This document shows, piece after piece, positions 7,896-15,809 of a stretch of DNA of 51,397 nucleotides. The stretch's first letter is position 1, and the number at the start of each line of letters is the position of its first letter. Below the pieces are notes generated by a model. It saw only the letters and a list, made by a program, of their open reading frames with translations. It did not search any database and had not been told where the DNA came from. The stretch comes from an uncultured Oscillospiraceae bacterium (lineage in GTDB: Bacteria; Bacillota; Clostridia; Oscillospirales; JAAYXM01), in assembly GCA_934446465.1 (NCBI GenBank), contig CAKSEF010000006.1, positions 1-51,397 on the forward strand, written 5' to 3'. Made by a program: the position numbers and the translations under genes.

Positions 7896-8941
7896 TTCTC
7901 TTCCCTCCACATTTTCACTTCATCGCGGATATAACTCAATGTAAGGAGTTTTTCCTTTACTCCTTCAACCGTAAGGAGTTCTGTGTTGTTGGAATTAAAC
8001 TCCGTAAGATGGTTTCTCTCCTTATCACCGTCTTTGAAATACTTGTCGTAATTCAAATCGCGCTTATCGCACGGCACTCTGTAAAAATCGCCCATATCAA
8101 CGGCGTTCGCGCACTCCTTATTTGTTAGGAGTGTTTCATACATCTTTTCGCCGTGGCGTATTCCGATTACCTTGATTTCGTTATTTACTCCGAAGAGTTC
8201 GGAGACAGCCTTTGCCAATACTTCGATTGTGCAAGCAGGAGCCTTTTGAACTAGAATGTCTCCGGAATTGCCGTTTTCAAAAGCGAACAGAACTAAATCG
8301 ACCGCCTCGTCAAGACTCATAATGAAACGCGTCATTGATGGTTCTGTGACTGTAATCTCCTTGCCGGACTTTATCTGCTCAATCCAAAGCGGAATAACAC
8401 TTCCGCGCGAGCACATAACGTTTCCGTATCTTGTACAGCATATGGACGTTTTATCCGGATGTACGGTGCGCGATTTTGCAACGACCACTTTTTCCATCAT
8501 CGCCTTGCTCGTTCCCATTGCATTTACCGGATATGCGGCTTTGTCGGTCGAAAGGCATATAACCTTCTGTACTCCTCCCTCAATCGCCGCCGTAAGCACA
8601 TTATCCGTTCCGAGCACATTCGTCTTGACTGCTTCTACGGGAAAAAACTCGCACGAAGGAACTTGCTTAAGCGCCGCGGCATGGAATATAAAATCTACGC
8701 CGTGCATTGCATTTTTCACGCTCTGCAAATCCCTGACATCACCGATGTAAAACTTGATCTTCGCGCTTGCGGACGGAAATTCAGCCTGGTACTCATGACG
8801 CATATCGTCCTGCTTTTTCTCATCGCGCGAGAAGATTCGTATTTCTCCGATATCGGTATCAAGAAAGCGGTTTAATACGGCATTGCCGAAGGAGCCTGTC
8901 CCTCCCGTGATAAGAAGTGTCTTATCTTTGAAATATGACAT
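7892..8941 (-). CDS. capE: CapE-type UDP-GlcNAc 4,6-dehydratase/5-epimerase
   Basis: A 349-residue SDR enzyme of the inverting 4,6-dehydratase group (CapE/FnlA/WbjB). It converts UDP-GlcNAc to the UDP-4-keto-6-deoxy-L-arabino sugar, the first step toward UDP-FucNAc. The NADP loop TGGTGSFG is at residues 12-19. The catalytic STDKA gives D133 and K134, and the usual YxxxK tyrosine is methionine (M142 in MGTSK), the known CapE peculiarity. The start is ATG 8941 (MSYFKDKTLL) behind a strong TTAGGAGG site. An upstream in-frame ATG at 9007 would overlap the flippase gene and has no such site. The stop overlaps the next gene as ATGA. Confidence 0.93.
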   Translation of the reverse strand: MSYFKDKTLLITGGTGSFGNAVLNRFLDTDIGEIRIFSRDEKKQDDMRHEYQAEFPSASAKIKFYIGDVRDLQSVKNAMHGVDFIFHAAALKQVPSCEFFPVEAVKTNVLGTDNVLTAAIEGGVQKVICLSTDKAAYPVNAMGTSKAMMEKVVVAKSRTVHPDKTSICCTRYGNVMCSRGSVIPLWIEQIKSGKEITVTEPSMTRFIMSLDEAVDLVLFAFENGNSGDILVQKAPACTIEVLAKAVSELFGVNNEIKVIGIRHGEKMYETLLTNKECANAVDMGDFYRVPCDKRDLNYDKYFKDGDKERNHLTEFNSNNTELLTVEGVKEKLLTLSYIRDEVKMWREEK

Positions 8942-8981
8942 ATGTAAACCTCCTAAAAAGTTCATTTGATAAAATCTGATT

Positions 8982-10397
8982 TTAGCTGCGTTTTGCCTTA
9001 AGCGCACCGATAAGCTTGTCGATGATGAATTTAATCTCCGGAGCGAAAAGAATGCACTGCATAAGCAACATTACAGCGGAGACAGGATACATATATTTAT
9101 ATTGCAGGCTCATGACTATTGCCTCTAAAATCAAAAGTGCAAATGAAAGTCCGAATTTTTTGTAATTCAAATCGAGTTTAATGAGCTTTCGCACATCCAC
9201 GGCACGAATAATCCATGTTACAAAAAATCCAAAGAGTGTAGTGTATGCGGCGGCAACAGTCCCAAATATCGGAATCAATGCTATATTAAGCAAAATATTC
9301 AGCACCGCGCCGACCGAAGTTGATGTAAACAGCATAATCGTTTTTTTCGAGGCGGAGTAAACGGACGCCAGAACTCCGGAGAGTCCCGAAAAATGATATG
9401 CTACGAGGAGAATCGGAACATACGTCCATGCTATGAAATAATCCTTTGCATAGAGTATGTGTCCGAGTATTTTTGACATAATTATGAGTCCGGAGCACAA
9501 AAGGACACTGACAATAATAAAGTACTTGTACACGTTTTCGACAAAGCTTTTGTTATCATTATCCCCATGGCTTTTGATTGCGGAAATCTGCCACGCCTGC
9601 GTGAATATTACGGTAAGTGTTGACAGTATGCTCGGGATTTTGTATGCAACGCTGTAAATTCCGCTCGCCGCAATTCCGACACAGGCTATTATAACGTACT
9701 TGTCCGAAAGCTGCATCACCCACCACGCTATTACTGTTGGAATCAGCGGAAGACTGTATTGAAGCATTTCGGTGAAGAGCTTTTTATTAAATGAAAAACG
9801 GACAAGTGTATGCGCGTATCCGCCTGCAAGAATCATCACGAGAACAGTTACCGCTTCCGTCAAAATCAGTGCGTAAAGATAACCCCGAAGCCCCATCTTC
9901 AAAACAAGCAGGAAAAAGATATTTGACAGTATAAGACATATTGTATAGACAATCCCCTTTACAGCAAAAAGGCGCGTCTTATCAAGTCCGCGAGTATAAT
10001 TAGAAAAAATCGTGCTCAGTGCCATTAGGAAATATATTACGACAAGATATCCCCAATACTGTCCCACTTCTTCCTTTATTATCACTGCGACAGGTCTCAG
10101 CAGGATTAGCACAAGTGTGCTGATTCCCGTTATTAGCATTGCTATTGACAGAAGTTCTTCTTTTTTTACATCCTTGTCAAATGCAAACCGCAGAACTCCT
10201 TCGGCAATGGATATTGTAAGCACGGGGACAAGAAGATTGACCATGCTTACAATAAGATCAACTATTCCGTACTCTGTTGTCGCCAACACATTTGTATAGA
10301 GCGGAACAAGCAGAAAAACAAGCACCTTAGATCCAAAATTGCTTATTGAAAACAACAATGTATCCGACAGTAGCTTTTTATACTTCTTTGCTTGCAT
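8982..10397 (-). CDS. Wzx-type oligosaccharide flippase (MOP/PST family)
   Basis: An integral membrane protein of 471 residues with about 12 to 14 hydrophobic segments, resembling the polysaccharide transporter branch of the MOP superfamily. It would flip lipid-linked repeat units to the outer face of the membrane. The N-terminal pattern KLLSDTLLFSISNFGSK followed by LVPLYTNVLATTEYG is characteristic of these flippases. I place the start at ATG 10397 (MQAKKYKKLL) with AGAGGAT upstream, directly after the pyruvyl transferase stop at 10399. The in-frame ATG at 10439 would lie inside that gene. The C-terminal end is followed by 40 bp before capE. Confidence 0.88.
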   Translation of the reverse strand: MQAKKYKKLLSDTLLFSISNFGSKVLVFLLVPLYTNVLATTEYGIVDLIVSMVNLLVPVLTISIAEGVLRFAFDKDVKKEELLSIAMLITGISTLVLILLRPVAVIIKEEVGQYWGYLVVIYFLMALSTIFSNYTRGLDKTRLFAVKGIVYTICLILSNIFFLLVLKMGLRGYLYALILTEAVTVLVMILAGGYAHTLVRFSFNKKLFTEMLQYSLPLIPTVIAWWVMQLSDKYVIIACVGIAASGIYSVAYKIPSILSTLTVIFTQAWQISAIKSHGDNDNKSFVENVYKYFIIVSVLLCSGLIIMSKILGHILYAKDYFIAWTYVPILLVAYHFSGLSGVLASVYSASKKTIMLFTSTSVGAVLNILLNIALIPIFGTVAAAYTTLFGFFVTWIIRAVDVRKLIKLDLNYKKFGLSFALLILEAIVMSLQYKYMYPVSAVMLLMQCILFAPEIKFIIDKLIGALKAKRS

Positions 10398-10398
10398 T

Positions 10399-11559
10399 TC
10401 ATTTATCCTCTTCGTGTATCTTTTTAAGTCGTTCTCCAAACGAATTGTAGCTTTCTGCCTCAGCCGACATTCTCCTCAAAACCACATCTGCATCAAACGA
10501 TGCAAGCACATCTTCGGTTCGGATACAAAACGTCTCATACCCGTTACTTCCTTTTAAATCATTGATATTAACGTACAGCTCCGGCAAGGAAAGACGTGTG
10601 TTCAGGAGATCGTACGCTTTGCTTTGGTAATCCTCGGTGCAATAGCCCGACGCATCGACCGACAAGACAGGAGTTCCGTTTTTTATCGAAAGCATTGTTG
10701 CGTGGAAGTAGTCTGTTACGACCAAGCTGCCGTATCTGAAAACATGAGCCCATTCAAACGGATTTAAATCGTACAGGTACATGTCGGCATACTTATTTCC
10801 GTCCATAAGAGCGACAATCTGGTACTCTCCGCCGAATCTCTTTTTGACGAGTTCTCCTATCTCCGGGTGCATGAGCATTACGAAAATTGTCTTTTTTTCA
10901 AAATCAAATCCGTGTTTTCTGAGTTTTTTCTGAAGATTATCTTCCGGAAAATTCATATTAAGAAACGCGGTAGGGTCGCAGTTATGTACAGGCTCTCCGT
11001 CGGGATAAAAGCTCTCCGTAAACTTTTCACTGCTCGCATCACGAACCCCGATATACTCAAACTTTGAAAGAGCGTCCTTGATATATTGTTTATCGTTTTC
11101 GCTTGACTGGTTGTATTTCTGGAGGTGTGCACTTGCCGCAAATGTCAGTTTGTGCGGTACATCGACCTCATTTGCGAAATATACGTTCGGCACTCCTATG
11201 TCATTCCAGTTAAACACGGCGTCGCTTCCTACGATAAGGATATCATAGTTGTCAGAAATAAATTTCTGTGCCTTTGAGTCGGATACTCCGAGCAGAGGAC
11301 GGCTTAGTCCCAATCTTTTAACAAAGCGGTTGAAAATTCCGGTTTGAATTGCCTTTTCTATTCCCTCTTTAATGCTTCTCCGATACAGAAAGACAAGCGG
11401 ACATTTTATCTTGAAGATTTCGCGCTGTTTGCAGTTGTAATCCACAATTTCAACGATATCGTTCGGGTAATCTTTTCGTATTCTTTCGGAGAGAGAATGC
11501 GCCTGCATAACCGCACCGTAATTTATTGCCCTATGAAATGTCAAAATTCCTATTCTCAT
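10399..11559 (-). CDS. Polysaccharide pyruvyl transferase family protein
   Basis: A 386-residue protein with the N-terminal signature of the polysaccharide pyruvyl transferase family (RIGILTFHRAINYGAVMQ), followed by GSDAVFNW near residue 112 and a C-terminal VVTDYFHATMLSIKNGTP block near 280. These are the hallmarks of the CsaB/ExoV-like GT-B fold. Family members add ketal-linked pyruvate to a sugar of a cell-surface polymer using phosphoenolpyruvate; some members may instead act as sugar transferases. The start ATG 11559 overlaps the wzy stop as ATGA and has GGCGGAGGAG upstream. The gene lies in the same operon as the glycosyltransferases, so the product is probably an acidic, pyruvylated polysaccharide. 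That last point is inference. Confidence 0.82.
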   Translation of the reverse strand: MRIGILTFHRAINYGAVMQAHSLSERIRKDYPNDIVEIVDYNCKQREIFKIKCPLVFLYRRSIKEGIEKAIQTGIFNRFVKRLGLSRPLLGVSDSKAQKFISDNYDILIVGSDAVFNWNDIGVPNVYFANEVDVPHKLTFAASAHLQKYNQSSENDKQYIKDALSKFEYIGVRDASSEKFTESFYPDGEPVHNCDPTAFLNMNFPEDNLQKKLRKHGFDFEKKTIFVMLMHPEIGELVKKRFGGEYQIVALMDGNKYADMYLYDLNPFEWAHVFRYGSLVVTDYFHATMLSIKNGTPVLSVDASGYCTEDYQSKAYDLLNTRLSLPELYVNINDLKGSNGYETFCIRTEDVLASFDADVVLRRMSAEAESYNSFGERLKKIHEEDK

Positions 11560-12794
11560 ATCGTATGCTCCTCCGCCGCAGGCATTCTTTCAGACTCATA
11601 ATCGCGTACAAGAATTGCTGTATAAAACATCATGAAATATGCTCCCGACTGCGTTAATCCTGAGTTAGTTACTCCCAATATCGTCAGCGAAATCAGAAAC
11701 AAAATTCCGATTAACGCTTCTTTCTTAAAATTCTTTATTGCGTACATCTTTATCAATTCTATGAAATAATTTAAATACCACAACAAATAAAGAACGGTTC
11801 CTACGATGCCTGTGTGCATGAGCAGTGATGTGAAAATATTATGTATGAACATCTGATTGCTCGTAATGTAAGTCTCCGTGCGTATTCCCCATCCTTTTCC
11901 GAGAATAGGGCTTTCTTTGAACATTTCAAGCTGCTTTTGCATTTCAATCACTCTGAAATCGACGTTTTCGTCCGTAACACCCATATTGTATCGTCCCTGT
12001 ATTGAATCGACAAGCAGTTTTGTTATTTCAGGGAATGCCTTAAATACAAACACCGCGGAAACAATAAGCAAAATCAAAAGCTTGAAGTTTCCCTTGATAG
12101 TTCCTTTTATGATAAGGTTGTAGACAAAGACGACCGCGCACATCGCAAGCAAAAGGACAATTCTTGTGCGTGAAAGCGAAAATAATACAACCAGCGCGCT
12201 CCCGAGAAATCCGCCTATTTCAAACAGAGTCCTTGATACTTTTTTCTTTTGCCCGTTATCTTCATCGACAAACATCAAAACGAGAGCCGCAATGGACCCC
12301 CCGACACCAAGCGTGCCGTTAATTGCCCCTGCGGTTCTGACCAAACTCCCCTCAGCCGCCCAAATGTTAACTTCTATAATCTTTGTTGCAACAAGAAAAG
12401 AAACGACACCTGCCACAATATTAACCGCAAGAAGCCAATTCATACACACCTTTCTTCCGCAGGTTGAGTTTTCAGCGACGCAGCACAGCGCCACAGGAAC
12501 AAGAAACATTGCCGCTTCGGCAGTCTTCTGAACAAAGCTTCCCGGTGCGGAAATTGATGAAATCAGCGAAAAAGCGATAAAGAAAAACGCATAGAAAAAA
12601 CGTTTTGACAGGAAAACTCTTTTTGCGCTTGCGGAAAAAAGTGCAAAAAACGGTGTCGTATAAATGAATAAATAGTACAGCAGATAGCGGAGCGTGTAGC
12701 CACCAATGTTCACCGTATCAATAATCGGTATGGTCATCGTGAACTGCATTGCTATCATAACAATATACGCCAGCACAACATAAACCGAAGTCAT
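11556..12794 (-). CDS. O-antigen ligase/polymerase-like membrane protein (Wzy candidate)
   Basis: A 412-residue membrane protein with about ten hydrophobic segments and one long hydrophilic stretch near residues 265-315. That loop holds ESPILGKGWG and is followed by IHNIFTSLLMHTGIVG, the conserved loop-helix signature of the O-antigen ligase/Wzy_C superfamily, with a conserved histidine near residue 316. In an operon with a flippase and glycosyltransferases it most likely polymerises repeat units on the outer membrane face side of the cytoplasmic membrane. The ATG at 12794 has AAGGTG five bases upstream and follows the previous stop by 8 bp. Confidence 0.8.
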   Translation of the reverse strand: MTSVYVVLAYIVMIAMQFTMTIPIIDTVNIGGYTLRYLLYYLFIYTTPFFALFSASAKRVFLSKRFFYAFFFIAFSLISSISAPGSFVQKTAEAAMFLVPVALCCVAENSTCGRKVCMNWLLAVNIVAGVVSFLVATKIIEVNIWAAEGSLVRTAGAINGTLGVGGSIAALVLMFVDEDNGQKKKVSRTLFEIGGFLGSALVVLFSLSRTRIVLLLAMCAVVFVYNLIIKGTIKGNFKLLILLIVSAVFVFKAFPEITKLLVDSIQGRYNMGVTDENVDFRVIEMQKQLEMFKESPILGKGWGIRTETYITSNQMFIHNIFTSLLMHTGIVGTVLYLLWYLNYFIELIKMYAIKNFKKEALIGILFLISLTILGVTNSGLTQSGAYFMMFYTAILVRDYESERMPAAEEHTI

Positions 12795-12802
12795 AATACA
12801 CC

Positions 12803-13915
12803 TTACTTTTCTAATATTTTTGTCAACTCGGCGAGACGATTATCATAATCAATGTCTTTAATGTACTTATTTACATTTGCTCGGTAATCTTCATAATTAT
12901 CGCGGAGCTTATTTATAGCCTCTCCATAGTTGTCTGAACTCACACCTATGCCGTAGTCATTGCACAATCTTGCGAGAGGCGGATTTTCGGAAGCGAGTAT
13001 CGGAACGCCTTCAAAAAGGCTTTCAAAGCATTTTCCCGAGGCGCAATGCAATGTGTTATATGAATCTTTATCGAAAATGACCACGCTTGCCTGACTTTTA
13101 GTCATTAAGTAACGGAGTTCTGCACGCGTTATAAATCCCGCATAATATATGTTGTCCGCATTGAGCACAGCTTTTTTATAGCGCTCCATGGCAACGGGAG
13201 AGGCAGTGCCTACAATCACGAGATTGACATCACTCCCGATTTTTTTAACGGCATCAATATAGTCAAAAGTCTTTCTTTCTTCTGAAATACCTCCGGCAAA
13301 AAGTATATTGAATCCGTTCTCGGAAAACATCGAATCGAATTTTTTCGCACATTCGATAGCGTCGTATTTATCATCTATTCTGTGAACATTGTCAAATATC
13401 AGAGGAAGCTCGGAGAGTCCGAAATAATCCCTCATAATTTCCGCACGCTCAAGATTTGCCGCAAAAATAACATCAGCATTTTTGAGATATTTCTTCTCAT
13501 AACTCTTTCTGAATGATGTTAGCATCTGCTTAATTGTTATTGCAATTCCGTCATCAGAAATTAGCTTTTTCTTTTTTCCCGGCATCGGAATATAGAGTTC
13601 GCTTGAATCGTAGAAAATCTTGGCATTCGGCACATGCTTTCTTACAAAGGGAATGAGTATTGAACAATCGTTGTCGTGAAGCACGACAATATCGGGCCTT
13701 ACCTTTTTTATCACTTTCTTCATTTCTTTGATAAACGAAAAAAGCGCAAACGGTGATGATTTATCTATGATATGACTTTTTATGCCGTCTGTCCCGCTCG
13801 GAACCGCATATGACACAAAATCTACGCTACCGACTTTTTGACACGCCAAAAGCATCTCATAGCTTCGTGCTTCCTTATTTACATCGTGATATACTCCGTA
13901 AACTATTTTTTTCAT
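12803..13915 (-). CDS. Glycosyltransferase, GT-B fold (family 4-like)
   Basis: A 370-residue cytoplasmic glycosyltransferase. The N-terminal half has IVVLHDNDC and AKIFYDSSELY, typical for the acceptor domain. The C-terminal half has NILFAGGISEERK, NVDNI-like strand regions and the donor-site block KCFESLFEGVPILAS near residue 295, as in GT4-type enzymes. The sugar donor cannot be told; UDP-FucNAc, made by enzymes in the same operon, is one possibility. Its start ATG 13915 overlaps the upstream stop as ATGA with GAAAAGGTGG ahead. Confidence 0.85.
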   Translation of the reverse strand: MKKIVYGVYHDVNKEARSYEMLLACQKVGSVDFVSYAVPSGTDGIKSHIIDKSSPFALFSFIKEMKKVIKKVRPDIVVLHDNDCSILIPFVRKHVPNAKIFYDSSELYIPMPGKKKKLISDDGIAITIKQMLTSFRKSYEKKYLKNADVIFAANLERAEIMRDYFGLSELPLIFDNVHRIDDKYDAIECAKKFDSMFSENGFNILFAGGISEERKTFDYIDAVKKIGSDVNLVIVGTASPVAMERYKKAVLNADNIYYAGFITRAELRYLMTKSQASVVIFDKDSYNTLHCASGKCFESLFEGVPILASENPPLARLCNDYGIGVSSDNYGEAINKLRDNYEDYRANVNKYIKDIDYDNRLAELTKILEK

Positions 13916-14967
13916 TTAATCCACCTTTTCACGGTCAAATCCAGTCGATTTTTGAATACATCATTCTCGGAAAATGTCTTTTTCAGGAAATTGTCCGCAA
14001 ATTTGTTAAACTCATCACCGTTAATATTATCGTACCAATCGCAAAGTCTGTCGGCCGTGCCTTCTCCGAAATCAACGGCAAATGAAAATGGCTGTGTTTC
14101 CCTGTGCATATCAGTTTTCGGACTTACAAGCAGTGGTTTTTTATAATACATGGAATCGTACAATTTATTTGACAGTGCCCGTTCAAGGAGCTGTCTCCCG
14201 TTTCCGTAAACATTAAAGAGCAGGTCGACGCTCTCAATAATACACCCCTTTTCACTCGGTTTGTATTCACCGAAATACTTTATTCTGTCGCATCCTATGC
14301 TCTTTATATATTCCTTTACTCTGCACCCGTTTTCGTTACCGTGAAAATGAAATTCGAGTCTTTCGTCCTTTCTCACAATATCAATCATTTTGATACAGTT
14401 TTCCGCATATGCAATCGTTCCGACATACCCAATTGTCAGTCTCTTCCCCGTTCCTCTCTCAAACAGTTTTGCCCCTTCTGAATACTCGGACACAACATTA
14501 TGGCAGACCGTATATTCGCAGTCGGGCAAAAAACACTTGAATCCGGACGAAGAAATAACCCTCATTGCCGCATTTTTCAATGCCTTACACTCAGCCCGGT
14601 AATACACTTTATTGCTTTCGTATGTAAAATCACGAATGTCAACAAGGTATCTGTCCTTGTATTCTGACGCAAGATATCCGCTGAGCAGGACTGCCGGAAA
14701 CGTTGTCAGAACGAATACAAAGTCGTATTCTTCGCTCTTCAAAATCTTTTTGACCGTATTTCTGAACGATATGAAGTTGAGCGCCTTGTGAACATTTCCG
14801 TTCCATGCAGTCGGACGCAAATTCACCCCGTCTATGTGCTCCTTAAATCCGCCTCTGTCTGCGTATATCAAATCAACGTCCGCGTCTATCGATTTTAAAT
14901 AATTGACGTACGGAAAAACGTACGGAGAAAACTTAATGTTATTAAATGCAACAATGGCTGTTTTCAA
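13912..14967 (-). CDS. Glycosyltransferase, first gene of the polysaccharide operon (TTG start)
   Basis: A 351-residue GT-B type glycosyltransferase: an N-terminal KTAIVAFNNIKFSPYV strand-loop, the middle KRLTIGYVGTIAYAENC linker into the donor domain, and a C-terminal NKLYDSMYYKKPLLVS donor loop. I assign a TTG start at 14967. It follows AGGATGTGA, an eight-of-nine match to the ideal ribosome binding site, at seven bases. The longer frame opening at ATG 15030 cannot be used because that codon is upstream of the -10 box (15021-15026) of the operon promoter and would not be in the transcript. The first residues then match family starts of the form M-K-x-A-I-V-A-F-N-N. The gene ends in an ATGA overlap with the second glycosyltransferase. 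Confidence 0.83.
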   Translation of the reverse strand: MKTAIVAFNNIKFSPYVFPYVNYLKSIDADVDLIYADRGGFKEHIDGVNLRPTAWNGNVHKALNFISFRNTVKKILKSEEYDFVFVLTTFPAVLLSGYLASEYKDRYLVDIRDFTYESNKVYYRAECKALKNAAMRVISSSGFKCFLPDCEYTVCHNVVSEYSEGAKLFERGTGKRLTIGYVGTIAYAENCIKMIDIVRKDERLEFHFHGNENGCRVKEYIKSIGCDRIKYFGEYKPSEKGCIIESVDLLFNVYGNGRQLLERALSNKLYDSMYYKKPLLVSPKTDMHRETQPFSFAVDFGEGTADRLCDWYDNINGDEFNKFADNFLKKTFSENDVFKNRLDLTVKRWIK

Positions 14968-15020
14968 CGAAAAATCACATCCTACAAAGGCTACACGCAG
15001 CCTATAATGAGACACCATAA

Positions 15021-15049
15021 ATATTAACACTTATACGATAAAAAGTCAA
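15021..15049 (-). promoter_or_regulatory. Promoter of the polysaccharide operon
   Basis: On the minus strand a -35 box TTGACT (15044-15049) and a -10 box TAATAT (15021-15026) are separated by exactly 17 bp, with a TG dinucleotide one base before the -10 box. This is a strong housekeeping sigma promoter. Transcription would start near 15014, giving a leader of about 47 nt before the TTG start at 14967. Confidence 0.85.
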
Positions 15050-15151
15050 TAAGCGATAGCTTTTGCAAGACTTGTCTCAACTTTTGTTTTTAGGGAAACA
15101 CGCCACGTTTTTTTTCGTATATTGCAATGTGGAGAAAAGGAGGTTTTTTTA

Positions 15152-15724
15152 TTGGCAATTAAAATATTTATTGACCAAGGCCATAACCCCGAAGGCGTAA
15201 ATGCCGGCGCAGAGGGTTTTGGTCTGCGCGAGCAGGATATAACATATCAAGTCGGAAGGTATCTCGCGGACATATTGGAATCTGACCCAAGGTTTGAGGC
15301 GCGTCTTTCACGCCCCGAGCCCGACACGACTCTCGGAACTACCAACGCAGAGAGTCTTGCCGCACGCGTAAACGCCGCAAATTCATGGCCGGCTGACTAT
15401 TTTCTGAGCATACATGTTAATGCAAGCACAAACCCTTCCGCAAACGGAACCGAAATGTATATTTACAATTCCGGCGGCGAGGCGCAAAATCTTGCCCAGG
15501 CACTGCTTGAATCTATTGTTACACGGCTCGGGACAAAGAACAACGGCGTTTTTGTACGTCCGTCGCTTTATGTCCTGCGAAGAACTTCCATGCCCGCCGT
15601 GCTTCTTGAGCTTGCATATATTTCAAATGCACAGGATGCCGAAAAGCTTGAGAATGACCAATATGCGTTTGCATATGCCATTTATCTCGGCCTGCTTAAT
15701 TATTTCGGTTTTCAGCCCGTATAA
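15152..15724 (+). CDS. N-acetylmuramoyl-L-alanine amidase (Amidase_3), no signal peptide
   Basis: A 190-residue protein consisting only of a zinc amidase catalytic domain (Amidase_3, as in CwlD/AmiC), which cleaves the bond between N-acetylmuramic acid and L-alanine in peptidoglycan. Zinc ligands are His in DQGHNPEG, Glu in GLREQDIT and His in LSIHVNAS; the catalytic Glu is in AVLLELAYISN. The start is TTG 15152, seven to eight bases after AAAAGGAGG. An in-frame TTG at 15122 lies 5' of this site. The domain begins at residue 3, so there is no signal peptide or membrane anchor, unlike secreted CwlD-type enzymes. It is divergent from the polysaccharide operon. Export by another route, a phage-type origin or a cytoplasmic role remain open. 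Confidence 0.88.
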   Translation: MAIKIFIDQGHNPEGVNAGAEGFGLREQDITYQVGRYLADILESDPRFEARLSRPEPDTTLGTTNAESLAARVNAANSWPADYFLSIHVNASTNPSANGTEMYIYNSGGEAQNLAQALLESIVTRLGTKNNGVFVRPSLYVLRRTSMPAVLLELAYISNAQDAEKLENDQYAFAYAIYLGLLNYFGFQPV

Positions 15725-15764
15725 AATATGTAAAATTACTATGGTATTTTATTCAAATATATGG

Positions 15765-15770
15765 TAAAAT
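15765..15770 (+). promoter_or_regulatory. Candidate -10 box for the gene at 15810
   Basis: TAAAAT preceded by TGG forms an extended -10 element 40 bp after the amidase stop. The hexamer 17 bp upstream (TGGTAT, 15742-15747) is a poor -35 match. A start near 15777 would place the following inverted repeat at the very 5' end of the transcript. Confidence 0.45.
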
Positions 15771-15772
15771 AA

Positions 15773-15803
15773 CTCCTGTGAGACAGTATTGTTTCACAGG
15801 AGG
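15773..15803 (+). promoter_or_regulatory. Ribosome-binding-site-sequestering hairpin or operator
   Basis: Bases 15773-15785 pair with 15790-15802 over 13 consecutive positions (one G-U pair, GTAT loop). The right arm contains the AGGAG of the ribosome binding site AGGAGG (15798-15803) for ATG 15810. As RNA it would hide that site almost completely. As DNA it is a near-perfect palindrome directly downstream of the -10 box. Five T residues follow (15805-15809), so partial termination of upstream transcription is also conceivable. Confidence 0.75.
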
Positions 15804-15809
15804 ATTTTT

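Noticed and set aside
15095..15123. Promoter for the amidase gene at TATATT (15118-15123)
   Set aside because: The -35 position reads GAAACA and no sporulation sigma pattern fits; the position is possible but too weak to list.
15773..15809. Hairpin plus five T residues as an ordinary terminator of the amidase gene
   Set aside because: The T-run starts two bases after the stem and overlaps the spacer of a gene start, and the stem coincides with the ribosome binding site. A regulatory role fits better, although partial termination is not excluded.
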